Source: Streptomyces sp. NBC_01549
Lineage (GTDB): Bacteria; Actinomycetota; Actinomycetes; Streptomycetales; Streptomycetaceae
Length of the DNA: 64,000 nt
Assembly: GCF_026339955.1 (NCBI RefSeq)
Contig: NZ_JAPEPW010000001.1
Location: 3,956,001-4,020,000 of the forward strand
Reading direction: 5' to 3'
The translations under genes were made by a program, and so were the position numbers. Shown here piece after piece: positions 1-8,276 of this stretch. Below the pieces are notes generated by a model. That model did no database searches, was not told where the DNA came from, and saw only the letters and a list, made by a program, of their open reading frames with translations. Position 1 is the stretch's first letter; every line of letters begins with the position of its first letter.

Positions 1-336
1 CCGTACCGCGAGACCGAGGCCATGCTCGACGGCTCCGACGCGATCGCCGACTGGCCGCTGCTCAACGCCATGGTGAACGTCGCCTCCGGCGCCTCCTGGG
101 TCTCCATCCACCACGGCGGCGGCGTCGGCATGGGCCGCTCCATCCACGCCGGCCAGGTGTCCGTCGCCGACGGCACCAAGCTGGCCGGCGAGAAGATCCG
201 CCGCGTCCTCACCAACGACCCCGGCATGGGCGTCATCCGGCACGTCGACGCCGGGTACGACATCGCCGAGTCCGTCGCCCAGGAGCGCGGCGTGCGCATC
301 CCGATGCGCGAAGGCGACGAGGGCGGCGCCGCGTGA
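1..336 (+). CDS. hutU: Urocanate hydratase, C-terminal fragment (5' end outside window)
   Basis: This is the last 111 residues of urocanate hydratase, which converts urocanate to imidazolonepropionate in the second step of histidine degradation. The reading frame is open from base 1, so the N-terminal part lies before the window. The segment shows the family's C-terminal landmarks: NVASGASWVSIHHGGGVGMG and GQVSVADGT, which belong to the NAD-binding/active-site region, followed by the LTNDPGMGVIRHVDAGY tail. Its stop codon overlaps the GTG start of the next gene (GTGA), indicating translational coupling in a hut operon that continues with hutF and hutI. Identity is secure from motif and context. 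Confidence 0.95.
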   Translation, partial: PYRETEAMLDGSDAIADWPLLNAMVNVASGASWVSIHHGGGVGMGRSIHAGQVSVADGTKLAGEKIRRVLTNDPGMGVIRHVDAGYDIAESVAQERGVRIPMREGDEGGAA

Positions 337-1562
337 CCTTCCACAGCATGTGGGCGGAGCTGCTGCCGATCGGCCGCAGCTCCGCCTCCGGCGGCTACCG
401 CCGCTTCGCCTGGACCGGGGCCGACACGGACTGCCGTGCCTGGTTCCGGGCGCAGGCCGAGTCCCGCGGGCTGCGCTACGAGCTGGACCGCAACGGCAAC
501 CAGTGGGCCTGGCTCGGCGACCCGGCCGAGGGCGACGCCGTGGTCACCGGGTCCCACCTGGACTCCGTGCCCGACGGCGGAGCCTTCGACGGGCCCCTCG
601 GCGTCGTGTCGTCCTTCGCCGCCCTGGATGAACTGCGCGCCCGACACGTGGAGTTCACCCGGCCCCTCGCCATCGTCAACTTCGGTGACGAGGAGGGCGC
701 CCGGTTCGGGCTCGCCTGCGTCGGCTCCCGGCTGGCCGCCGGACAGCTCACCGTCGAGCAGGCGCACCGGCTGACCGACGGCGACGGCATCACACTCCCG
801 CAGGCCATGGAGCGCGCCGGATACGACCCCGACACCATCGGTCCCGACCCCGAGCGCCTCTCCCGCGTCGGCGCCTTCGTCGAACTGCACGTCGAGCAGG
901 GCCGCGCCCTCGACCTCAGCGGCGACCAGGTCGGCATCGCCAGCGCGATCTGGCCGCACGGCCGCTGGCGCTTCGACTTCCGGGGCGAGGCCAACCACGC
1001 GGGCACCACCCGGCTCGTCGACCGCCGCGACCCGATGCTGTCCTACGCGGAGACCGTGCTCGCCGCCCGCCGTGAAGCCCAGCTCGCCGGTGCCGTCGCC
1101 ACCTTCGGCAAGATCTCCGTCGAGCCGAACGGCGTGAACGCCATCCCCTCCCTCGTGCGCGGCTGGCTCGACTCCCGCGCCGCCGACCAGGCGACCCTCG
1201 ACACGGTCGTCACCGGCGTCGAGAAGGCGGCCCGCGAGTACGCGGAGGCCCAGGGCGTCGAACTCGACGTCGTCCGCGAGTCGTTCACCCCCGTCGTCGA
1301 GTTCGAGCACGCCCTGCGTGACGAGCTCGCCCGCATCCTGGGCAAGGACGGGGAAGGGGCCGCGGCACTCACGGTTCCCGTCCTGGGTACGGGTGCCGGA
1401 CATGACGCCGGAATTCTCTCCGGGACCGTCCCGACCGCCATGCTGTTCGTACGCAACCCCACGGGTGTCTCGCACTCCCCGGCCGAGTACGCCGCCGAGG
1501 ACGACTGCGAGGCTGGGGTGACCGCACTCGCCGATGTACTCGAAGGGCTGGCCTGCAGGTGA
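333..1562 (+). CDS. M20-family amidohydrolase (allantoate/N-carbamoyl amino acid hydrolase type) in the hut operon
   Basis: A 409-residue M20/M28-type dinuclear metallohydrolase resembling allantoate amidohydrolase and N-carbamoyl-L-amino-acid hydrolase. Visible metal and catalytic residues are H75 and D77 in GSHLDSVPDGG, D86 in FDGPLG, the E120-E121 pair in FGDEEGARFG, the histidine of ELHVEQG, and the C-terminal GTGAGHDAG. The dimerisation lid (GEANHAGTT) lies in the middle. It starts at a GTG overlapping the hutU stop and ends in a GTGA overlap with hutF, so it is translationally coupled on both sides. HutF produces N-formylglutamate and no HutG-type deformylase is seen here, so this enzyme may hydrolyse N-formylglutamate. 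That substrate is an inference from position. The fold assignment is firm. Confidence 0.85.
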   Translation: MTFHSMWAELLPIGRSSASGGYRRFAWTGADTDCRAWFRAQAESRGLRYELDRNGNQWAWLGDPAEGDAVVTGSHLDSVPDGGAFDGPLGVVSSFAALDELRARHVEFTRPLAIVNFGDEEGARFGLACVGSRLAAGQLTVEQAHRLTDGDGITLPQAMERAGYDPDTIGPDPERLSRVGAFVELHVEQGRALDLSGDQVGIASAIWPHGRWRFDFRGEANHAGTTRLVDRRDPMLSYAETVLAARREAQLAGAVATFGKISVEPNGVNAIPSLVRGWLDSRAADQATLDTVVTGVEKAAREYAEAQGVELDVVRESFTPVVEFEHALRDELARILGKDGEGAAALTVPVLGTGAGHDAGILSGTVPTAMLFVRNPTGVSHSPAEYAAEDDCEAGVTALADVLEGLACR

Positions 1563-2893
1563 CGCAGACGTACTGGCTTGAACACGCCTGGCTCGACACC
1601 TACGTCGAGCCGGGCGTCGCCCTGGACGTGACGGACGGCCGCATCACTGCCGTCCGCACGGGTGTCGACACCCCGCCCCCCGGCGCCGAGATCCTCCGCG
1701 GACTCACCCTCCCCGGTCTCGCCAACGCCCACTCGCACGCCTTCCACCGCGCCCTGCGCGGCACCGTCCAGGTCGGCTCAGGCACCTTCTGGACCTGGCG
1801 CGAGATCATGTACTCCTTCGCGGACAAGTTGACCCCGGACACGCACCACGCGCTCGCCCGCGCCGTGTACGCCGAGATGGCGCTCGCGGGCGTCACGGCC
1901 GTCGGCGAGTTCCACTACGTGCACCACGCCCACGGCGGCACCCCGTACGCCGACCCGAACGCGATGGGCGAGGCGCTCATCGCGGCCGCGGTCGAGGCCG
2001 GCATCCGGATCACCCTCCTCGACACGGCCTATGTGTCCGCCGGCTTCGGACAGCCGCCCAACCACCACCAGCTCCGCTTCTCCGACGGCAGCGCGGAGGC
2101 CTGGGCGGAACGCTCTTCACTTCTCAAGGACCGTGATCACGCACGGATCGGTGCGGCCATCCACTCCGTGCGGGCCGTGCCCGCCGGACAGCTGGCGACG
2201 GTCGCGCGCTGGGCCGAGGAACGGCGGGCCCCGCTGCATGTGCATCTGTCGGAGCAGACGGCGGAGAACGACGCCTGCCAGGCCGCCCACGGGTGCACCC
2301 CGACGCAGCTCCTCGCCGACCACGGCGTGCTCGGCCCCCGCACGACCGGCGTCCACAACACGCACCTCACGGACGAGGACATCGCGCTGCTGGGCCACTC
2401 CCGGACGGGCACCTGCATGTGCCCGACGACGGAACGGGACCTGGCGGACGGCATAGGCCCCGCCGCCGCCCTCCAGCGCGCCGGCTCGCCCCTCTCCCTG
2501 GGCTCCGACAGCCACGCCGTCATCGACCTCCTCGAAGAGGCCCGCGCGATGGAGCTGAACGAGCGGCTGCACACCCGCACCCGCGGTCACTGGACGGCGG
2601 CCGCCCTGCTGCGCGCCGCCTCCGCCGACGGCCACGCGGCCCTGGGCTGGGAGGACGCGGGCACCCTCGAAGCGGGCGCGCTCGCCGACTTCACGACGAT
2701 CGCCCTCGACTCGGTCAGAACAGCGGGGCCGGTGCCGCGCCTGGGCGGTGAGACGGCCGTATTCGCGGCGACGGCGGCCGACGTACGCCACACGGTCGTG
2801 GGCGGTCGGCACGTCGTACGAGACGGAGCGCACGCCCTTGTTCCCGATGTGCCGCAGGCCCTCGCGCAGGCAGTCGAAGCCCTGCGCGCCTAG
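1559..2893 (+). CDS. hutF: Formimidoylglutamate deiminase
   Basis: A 444-residue amidohydrolase-superfamily protein matching formimidoylglutamate deiminase, which converts N-formimino-L-glutamate to N-formyl-L-glutamate and ammonia. The metal site is visible: H58 and H60 in ANAHSHAFHRAL, the HVHLSEQ strand near residue 230, a histidine in TGVHNTHLT, and the late aspartate in SLGSDSHAVID. The length fits the family. The GTG start overlaps the preceding stop by four bases. Its presence points to the five-step pathway through formylglutamate rather than direct HutG cleavage of formiminoglutamate. hutI follows after 35 bp. Confidence 0.92.
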   Translation: MTQTYWLEHAWLDTYVEPGVALDVTDGRITAVRTGVDTPPPGAEILRGLTLPGLANAHSHAFHRALRGTVQVGSGTFWTWREIMYSFADKLTPDTHHALARAVYAEMALAGVTAVGEFHYVHHAHGGTPYADPNAMGEALIAAAVEAGIRITLLDTAYVSAGFGQPPNHHQLRFSDGSAEAWAERSSLLKDRDHARIGAAIHSVRAVPAGQLATVARWAEERRAPLHVHLSEQTAENDACQAAHGCTPTQLLADHGVLGPRTTGVHNTHLTDEDIALLGHSRTGTCMCPTTERDLADGIGPAAALQRAGSPLSLGSDSHAVIDLLEEARAMELNERLHTRTRGHWTAAALLRAASADGHAALGWEDAGTLEAGALADFTTIALDSVRTAGPVPRLGGETAVFAATAADVRHTVVGGRHVVRDGAHALVPDVPQALAQAVEALRA

Positions 2894-2928
2894 AGACGAC
2901 CGCCGAACTCCGCCCCCACGAGGACGCC

Positions 2929-4152
2929 ATGAGTAGCACCACCGGCACGACCACCGTCATCACCAACATCGCCAGCCTGGTCACCAACGATCCCTCCCTC
3001 GGATGGGGGTCCCCCCGCTCGAGCAAATTCGAGAGTGGGGGAGGATCTCCCCTCGGTCTGATCCAGGACGCGGCCGTCGTCATCGAAGGCGACCGCATCG
3101 CGTGGACCGGTGACTCAAGAGAAGCACCCGCCACTGACAACCGGGTCGACGCCGGTGGCCGGGCGGTGATCCCGGGCTTCGTGGACTCCCACTCGCACCT
3201 CGTCTTCGCGGGCGACCGCACCCAGGAGTTCAACGCCCGCATGTCGGGCCGCGGCTACACGGCGGGCGGCATCCGCACCACCGTCGCCGCTACCCGCGCC
3301 GCCAGTGACGAGGACCTGGAGCGCAACCTCACGCACTACCTCCACGAGGCCCTGCGCCAGGGCACCACCACCTTCGAGACCAAGTCGGGCTACGGCCTCA
3401 CCGTGCGGGACGAGGCCCGGGCGCTGCGCATCGCGGCGGCGCACACCGACGAGGTCACCTACCTCGGCGCGCACATCGTCTCCCCGGACTACGCCGACGA
3501 CCCGGCCGCGTACGTGGCCCTGGTGACCGGCGAGATGCTCGACGCCTGTGCCCCGTACGCCCGTTGGGTCGACGTCTTCTGCGAGAAGGGCGCCTTCGAC
3601 GGCGACCAGGCCCGCGCGATCCTCACGGCCGGCAAGGCCAAGGGTCTGCACCCGCGCGTCCACGCCAACCAGCTCTCGTACGGCCCCGGCGTCCAGCTCG
3701 CCGTCGAACTCGACGCGGCGAGCGCCGACCACTGCACCCACCTCACGGACGCGGACGTCGACGCCCTGGCGAACGGCCGGACGGTCGCGACGCTGCTCCC
3801 CGGCGCCGAGTTCTCCACCCGCGCCGAGTGGCCGGACGCCCGCCGTCTCCTGGACGCGGGCGTGACCGTCGCCCTCTCCACCGACTGCAACCCGGGCTCG
3901 TCCTTCACCTCCTCCGTCCCGTTCTGTATCGCGCTCGCGGTACGGGACATGGGCATGACCCCGGACGAGGCGGTCTGGTCGGCCACGGCAGGCGGCGCGG
4001 CGGCCCTGCGCCGCGAGGACATCGGCCACCTCACCGTCGGCGCCCGCGCCGACCTGACCCTCCTGGACGCGCCGAGCCACGTCCACCTCGCCTACCGGCC
4101 GGGCGTACCGCTGGTCACCGGCGTCTGGCGGCGCGGCGTACGCGAGGTCTGA
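2929..4152 (+). CDS. hutI: Imidazolonepropionase with an in-frame repeat-derived insertion
   Basis: A 407-residue imidazolonepropionase, which opens 4-imidazolone-5-propionate to N-formimino-glutamate. The amidohydrolase metal motif DSHSHLVF (H88, H90) is present, followed by TFETKSGYGL, HANQLSYG and STDCNPGSS, as in the family. An AGGA ribosome-binding site lies just before the ATG. Residues about 26-39 (RSSKFESGGG region) are not expected in HutI. They are encoded by an imperfect palindrome rich in CCCCC/GGGGG around CTCGAG-like halves, inserted in frame between LG and GSPLGLIQD. The insertion falls in the N-terminal beta-sandwich, away from the active site, so the enzyme is probably still functional. 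Confidence 0.93.
   Translation: MSSTTGTTTVITNIASLVTNDPSLGWGSPRSSKFESGGGSPLGLIQDAAVVIEGDRIAWTGDSREAPATDNRVDAGGRAVIPGFVDSHSHLVFAGDRTQEFNARMSGRGYTAGGIRTTVAATRAASDEDLERNLTHYLHEALRQGTTTFETKSGYGLTVRDEARALRIAAAHTDEVTYLGAHIVSPDYADDPAAYVALVTGEMLDACAPYARWVDVFCEKGAFDGDQARAILTAGKAKGLHPRVHANQLSYGPGVQLAVELDAASADHCTHLTDADVDALANGRTVATLLPGAEFSTRAEWPDARRLLDAGVTVALSTDCNPGSSFTSSVPFCIALAVRDMGMTPDEAVWSATAGGAAALRREDIGHLTVGARADLTLLDAPSHVHLAYRPGVPLVTGVWRRGVREV
3003..3051. repeat. Small palindromic repeat inserted in hutI
   Basis: An imperfect inverted repeat whose left arm is GGGGTCCCCCCGCTCGAG and right arm is TTCGAGAGTGGGGGAGGA, separated by a short AAA-containing loop. The same type of palindrome occurs in many copies in Streptomyces genomes, usually between genes. 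Here it lies inside a coding region and keeps the frame. The flanking GGGTCCCC and GGATCTCCCC resemble each other, as a short target duplication would. Confidence 0.75.
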
Positions 4153-4181
4153 CGCCGGGGTCAGGACGCCGGGAGCGCGAT

Positions 4182-4204
4182 GCCGGGGCCTATGAGGCTC
4201 CGGC
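4182..4204. terminator. Inverted repeat between convergent genes
   Basis: GCCGGGGCCT and AGGCTCCGGC pair with one mismatch around a 3-nt loop. The hairpin lies 29 bp after the hutI stop and overlaps the stop of the convergent lectin gene, so it could end transcription from both sides. Confidence 0.5.
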
Positions 4205-5707
4205 CCGCCACCGCTGGCTCGCGCCCCCGTTCAGCGGCAGCAGGGACAGGCCGTCCCCGCCGCTCGGCGTGATCGCGGTCTCGACGGCGATGGACGGGCG
4301 GATCACACCGTCGTCGTCCACGGTGAACCTCAGGTTCTGGCCGTGGCTGCCGTCGATCGAGCCGCAGTCCCAGATCCCGACGCCGTTGTCCACGGAGCCG
4401 CGACTGTCCAGACAGAGGTCGGAGTCGGCGTACGACTGCAGGACGCCGCGCCCGGAGTCGACCCGCCACCGCTGGGTGCGGGCCGAGGTGCAGGGGGCCG
4501 TGACGACGTCCGTGCCCTGGGTCAGATCGCCGTCGCGGATGTCCAGGCACAGGCCCGAGGCGATGTTCACCACCTGGGCGTAGCTGCCGCCCGGCGGGTA
4601 GGTCGGGGTGGGCGTGGGGGACGGCCTCGGACTGGCCGATCTCGACGGGGAGGGGCTCGGCTTCGGGGAATTCGGGGAAGGGGACTCGCTGGTCGCGGAG
4701 GGCCGCGGGGCCGGGGGCGAGGGGGTCGCCGAGACGGTCGCCGTCACCGTCACCCGCGGCACGACCGACGGGGTGGTGACCGAGCCCGCCGTGTCCTGGG
4801 ACGGCGAGCGGCCCGACGACAGCACGACGAACAGCAGCGGTACCAGAGCGACACCGAGGGCCGCCGCCGAGGTCACGACGAGACGGCGGGACGGCGGCCA
4901 GGGCCCCGACGAGGCGGGGACGCCGGGCCGGGGCTCGCCCGTCTCGCTCATGACGTACGCCGTGCCCGCCCACGGCAGCAGTCCCTCGGCCAGGGCGCCG
5001 CGCGGATGGTCGCGCAGGGCGGACAGCTCCTCGTACGCCGTCGTGCAGTGCGCGCAGTGCGCCATGTGGGCGTGCAGGTCGGGGCTGGAACGGGGGTTGT
5101 CCGGCCGCAGCGACTCCTCGATCAGCCGCCGGAAGTCCCCGCAGCGCGGGTCGTCGGAGGCGGCGAGCCGGGACTTCAGGCAGGCCTGGCCCAGGGCCTG
5201 CAGCGCGGGCTGCACGCCGTACGTCACGTCCTCATGGGTGAGGCCGAGCAGGACGGCCGCCCGGTCGGCGGGCTCCTCGTCCACGACCCCGTACCAGAGC
5301 AGCCCCTGGGTGCGGGACGGGAGGGACCGGAACGGGGCGAGCATGGGCGGCACCGGGCCGCCGGGGCCCGCCGTGCTCAGCACGAGGAGCAGACCGGGGT
5401 CGAGACCGGCGGCCCGTTCGTCCCTGGCCCACGAGGCGGCCACCCGCCCCGCCAGCAGCAGGAGTCGGTGCCGCCAGGGAACGCTCGGGTCCGAGCCGCG
5501 CGCCGTCTCCTGGGCCGCCAGGGTGAACGCCTGCGCCGCGAGCTGCCGCGCCGCCGACTCGCTACGGGTGCACAGGCGGGCGTAGGCGAGGACGGACGGG
5601 CGGTGCCGCTCGCGGAGTTCCTGGAGGGCCGGATACGCGCTGGGGGTGTCGGCGCCCAGCAGCTCGGTGAGCCGCGCGTCGGACGCGCCCGCGTCGACCT
5701 GAGCCAT
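4190..5707 (-). CDS. Sigma-factor-like / zinc-finger / transmembrane / ricin-B lectin fusion protein
   Basis: A 505-residue protein. The ATG at 5707 is chosen because AAGGAGG lies 8 nt upstream of it; an in-frame GTG lies 18 bp earlier. Residues about 25-100 (LRERHRPSVLAYAR, AAQAFTLAAQETARG) resemble ECF sigma region 2. Residues 127-180 (RSLPSRTQGLLWY, LLGLTHEDV) resemble region 4, with a helix-turn-helix. A zf-HC2-like HAHMAHCAHC follows near 212-221. One membrane helix spans about 276-297, then comes a long Pro/Ser/Thr linker. The last 130 residues form a ricin-type beta-trefoil (LCLDIRDG, TQRWRV, LCLDSRGS, SQRW). The predicted arrangement is a cytoplasmic sigma-like and anti-sigma-like part with an external carbohydrate-binding domain. 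The function is unknown and DNA binding is unproven. Confidence 0.8.
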   Translation of the reverse strand: MAQVDAGASDARLTELLGADTPSAYPALQELRERHRPSVLAYARLCTRSESAARQLAAQAFTLAAQETARGSDPSVPWRHRLLLLAGRVAASWARDERAAGLDPGLLLVLSTAGPGGPVPPMLAPFRSLPSRTQGLLWYGVVDEEPADRAAVLLGLTHEDVTYGVQPALQALGQACLKSRLAASDDPRCGDFRRLIEESLRPDNPRSSPDLHAHMAHCAHCTTAYEELSALRDHPRGALAEGLLPWAGTAYVMSETGEPRPGVPASSGPWPPSRRLVVTSAAALGVALVPLLFVVLSSGRSPSQDTAGSVTTPSVVPRVTVTATVSATPSPPAPRPSATSESPSPNSPKPSPSPSRSASPRPSPTPTPTYPPGGSYAQVVNIASGLCLDIRDGDLTQGTDVVTAPCTSARTQRWRVDSGRGVLQSYADSDLCLDSRGSVDNGVGIWDCGSIDGSHGQNLRFTVDDDGVIRPSIAVETAITPSGGDGLSLLPLNGGASQRWRAGAS

Positions 5708-5833
5708 GTGTCGGCCTCCTTGCACCCCGTGCGGTCACTCGCTCCCGTCCTGACATACCAGCCAGTTTGGAGTGCTCATAGTGACGGGGATGGCCCTTTG
5801 AGGAAAGAGGGAGGACGGTGTCGAGAGAAAAAG

Positions 5834-5860
5834 CGGTCCGGCGCCATCGGCGCCGAACCG
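5834..5860. terminator. Hairpin downstream of the sigma factor gene
   Basis: CGGTCCGGCGCC and GGCGCCGAACCG form a 12-bp stem with one mismatch around ATC. It lies about 90 bp beyond the sigma-factor stop and is followed on the + strand by the short tandem repeat at 5859-5916. Confidence 0.5.
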
Positions 5861-5916
5861 CTCTCAGCAGGGAAAACCGGACCGCTCTCAGCCGGAAGAA
5901 CCGGAACGCTCTCAGC
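5859..5916. repeat. 24-bp-period tandem repeat
   Basis: CGCTCTCAGC occurs three times at 5859, 5883 and 5907, exactly 24 bp apart. The intervening bases are similar (GGAAAACCGGAC, GGAAGAACCGGAA). It lies in the gap between the lectin-fusion gene and the sigma-factor gene. No coding function is evident. Confidence 0.8.
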
Positions 5917-5948
5917 TGGAAAAGAGGTGCCGTAGGAGGCGGGGAGCG

Positions 5949-6857
5949 TCACTCCTCGACCGTCAGTCCCTTCCGCAGGCGCACCAGCGTCCGCGACAGC
6001 AGCCGCGACACATGCATCTGCGAGATCCCGAGCTCGTCACCGATCTCGGACTGCGTCATGTTGGCGACGAAGCGCAGCGAGAGGATCTGCCGGTCGCGCG
6101 AGGGGAGTTCGGCGATCAGGGGCTTGAGGGACTCCACGTACTCGATGCCCTCGAGGCCGTGGTCCTCGTAGCCGATGCGGTCCGCGAGCGCGCCTTCGGA
6201 GTCGTCCTCCTCGGGCTGGGCGTCCAGCGAACTGGCCGTGTAGGCGTTCGAGGCGGCCATGCCCTCGACGACCTCGTCGTTGGTGATGCCCAGGCGCAGC
6301 GCCAACTCGCCCACCGTGGGCGCCCGGTCGAGCTGCTGGGCGAGTTCGTCGCCCGCCTTGGCCAGGTCGAGACGGAGTTCCTGAAGTCGGCGCGGTACGC
6401 GCACGGACCAGGAGGTGTCGCGGAAGAAGCGCTTGATCTCGCCGATGATGGTCGGCATCGCGAAGGTGGGGAATTCGACGCCGCGGCTCAGTTCGAAGCG
6501 GTCGATCGCCTTGATCAGGCCGATCGTGCCGACCTGGATGATGTCCTCCATCGGCTCGCTGCGGGAGCGGAAGCGGGAGGCGGCGAACTTGACCAGCGCG
6601 AGGTTGAGCTCGACCAGCGTGTTGCGCACGTACGAGTAGTCGTGGGTGCCTTCTTCGAGGGACTCCAGCCGCTCGAAGAGGGTCTTGGACAGGGCCCGTG
6701 CGTCCACCGGTCCCACCTCGTCGTACGGGGGGATCTCGGGAAGTCCGTCGAGCCCGTCGAGTCCGCTGGTTCCGGTTTCGTCGAGACGCTCCGGGCGTTC
6801 CAGAGAAGGTGTCGACGTCGCCGTCTGGGTCTGCGATGCGTCGAGCCGGGGTGACAT
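5949..6857 (-). CDS. SigB/SigF-family RNA polymerase sigma factor (SigI-like)
   Basis: A 302-residue alternative sigma factor of the SigB/F/G stress and differentiation group. The ATG at 6857 has GGAGG five bases upstream; another in-frame ATG lies 24 bp earlier. Region 2 is clear (NLALVKFAASRFRSR, EDIIQVGTIGLIKAIDRFEL, GVEFPTFAMPTIIGEIKR), with region 3 (DTSWSVRVPRRLQELR) and region 4 (LPSRDRQILSLRFVANMTQSEIGDELGISQMHVSR). The first 75 residues are a variable acidic extension. Divergent anti-anti-sigma and anti-sigma genes follow upstream, the usual partner-switching set. From memory of the S. coelicolor order this corresponds to sigI, but the symbol is not certain. Confidence 0.9.
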   Translation of the reverse strand: MSPRLDASQTQTATSTPSLERPERLDETGTSGLDGLDGLPEIPPYDEVGPVDARALSKTLFERLESLEEGTHDYSYVRNTLVELNLALVKFAASRFRSRSEPMEDIIQVGTIGLIKAIDRFELSRGVEFPTFAMPTIIGEIKRFFRDTSWSVRVPRRLQELRLDLAKAGDELAQQLDRAPTVGELALRLGITNDEVVEGMAASNAYTASSLDAQPEEDDSEGALADRIGYEDHGLEGIEYVESLKPLIAELPSRDRQILSLRFVANMTQSEIGDELGISQMHVSRLLSRTLVRLRKGLTVEE

Positions 6858-7107
6858 GGTGTCCTCCATCGTTCTCGGCATATGGCCGCCGATGCCAATG
6901 CGTGCACTGCGGTGTGCGGCGCCTCCGAAGCCGGTCGTGTCGAATAGGTGTCTCTACTAGCCCTACCCGCTTTCGCGCGCCTCCCGCAAGTGCGTTGCGT
7001 GGCGAAATGTCCATTTTCGGGGGGTTGTTCGGGTGTTGGGGATCGTGTGGAAGGCGTAGTGTTCGAGTGCGTACATCAGCAGTCGCGACGCTCGGGAGAG
7101 AGACGGC

Positions 7108-7476
7108 ATGGACCGCCAGACGGTCGGCAGCGCACAGTCGGGCCGGCTTCTAGTCGAGGTGCGGGAAGAGGGCTCAAGCGCCGTCGTGACCCCCGCGGGT
7201 GAGTTGGATCACCACACGGCTGATTTGTTGCGCGAGCCACTCGAGGACTGCCTTGACAAGGGGCACTCCCGCCTGGTCGTGGACTGCTCGCGACTGGAGT
7301 TCTGCGACTCCACCGGGCTGAACGTGCTGCTGGGTGCCCGGCTGAAGGCCGAGGCCGCGGGCGGCGGAGTCCATCTGGCGGGGATGCTGCCGGTGGTCGC
7401 CCGGGTCTTCGAGATCACCGGGGCGGACGCCGTCTTCACCGTGCACTCGACGCTCGATGCGGCCCTGGCCGACTAG
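7108..7476 (+). CDS. Anti-anti-sigma factor (STAS domain)
   Basis: A 122-residue STAS-domain protein. The motif LEFCDSTGLNVLLGA places the conserved phosphorylatable serine at about S68. In partner-switching systems the dephosphorylated form binds the anti-sigma kinase and frees the sigma factor; phosphorylation at this serine reverses it. The gene is divergent from the sigma factor at 5949-6857, about 250 bp away, and is followed by the anti-sigma gene, so it probably controls that sigma factor. The ATG start gives a family-typical length. Confidence 0.9.
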   Translation: MDRQTVGSAQSGRLLVEVREEGSSAVVTPAGELDHHTADLLREPLEDCLDKGHSRLVVDCSRLEFCDSTGLNVLLGARLKAEAAGGGVHLAGMLPVVARVFEITGADAVFTVHSTLDAALAD

Positions 7477-7760
7477 GCGGGGCGGTCGGGGCCCGGCCTC
7501 GGCGTGCCCCGGAGTCCCCCCTGCGTTCACGGCGTCGCCAGGGTCACACCATCCCCGTCGAACAAAGGGGGTGTTCCGGCGGATCGGTCGGGCAGGAGAC
7601 ATCCTGACTATGTCGGCAACAATCGGTGGGAACGTCGTAGGCAATCGTCGTGGATATTCGTCTGGAACGCCCTGAGTGCGGAAGCACCCGCCCCGCGTAC
7701 CACATGCTGAGTACTGAGTCTTGAATCGTAAAACTGGTGAATCGGTGAGGTGAAGCGCTG

Positions 7761-8276
7761 ATGAGCACCACCCGGCCCTACTCGCCGGGCGACCGCGGCC
7801 CGGAGTCGGGCGACGGCGGCGCTTCCGGGGCACCTGGGGGCGGTGGCCTGGCCGCTCCGTCCGGGGGGCGTCAGGCCCGCAGACTGAGCCTCGACGGCGA
7901 GAGCGGCGTCGTGCCGCTCGCCCGCGACTTCGCCCGCCAGGCGCTGCACGCGTGGGGCTGGCTGCCCGCCGCGAGCGCCGACCAGCGGGCCGCCGCCGAG
8001 GACGTCCTGCTGGTCGTCTCCGAACTCGTCACCAACGCCTGTCTGCATGCCGAGGGCCCGGACGAGCTCCGGATCTCCTGCGACAACAAGGTGCTGCGCG
8101 TCGAGGTCTCCGACCGTGGCGCGGGCCAGCCCGCCCCGCGCACCCCGCACCGCGCCGGCCGCCCCGGTGGCCACGGCATGTTCATCGTGCAGCGGCTGTG
8201 CCTGGACTGGGGAGTCGCGCGTACTCCGGGGGTCGCGGGCAAGACGGTGTGGGCGGAACTCGGGGCACCCGCGTAG
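7761..8276 (+). CDS. Anti-sigma regulatory factor (HATPase, RsbW-like)
   Basis: A 171-residue serine/threonine-kinase-type anti-sigma factor with a GHKL ATPase fold. The N box (LLVVSELVTNACLHA), the G1 box (VSDRGAG) and a G2-like box (GGHGMFIVQRL) are visible. About 35 N-terminal residues are Gly/Pro-rich and variable. It would bind the SigB-type sigma factor and phosphorylate the adjacent STAS protein. The start has GAGGTGAAG upstream. The 284-bp gap before it suggests its own promoter, but none was identified. Confidence 0.87.
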   Translation: MSTTRPYSPGDRGPESGDGGASGAPGGGGLAAPSGGRQARRLSLDGESGVVPLARDFARQALHAWGWLPAASADQRAAAEDVLLVVSELVTNACLHAEGPDELRISCDNKVLRVEVSDRGAGQPAPRTPHRAGRPGGHGMFIVQRLCLDWGVARTPGVAGKTVWAELGAPA

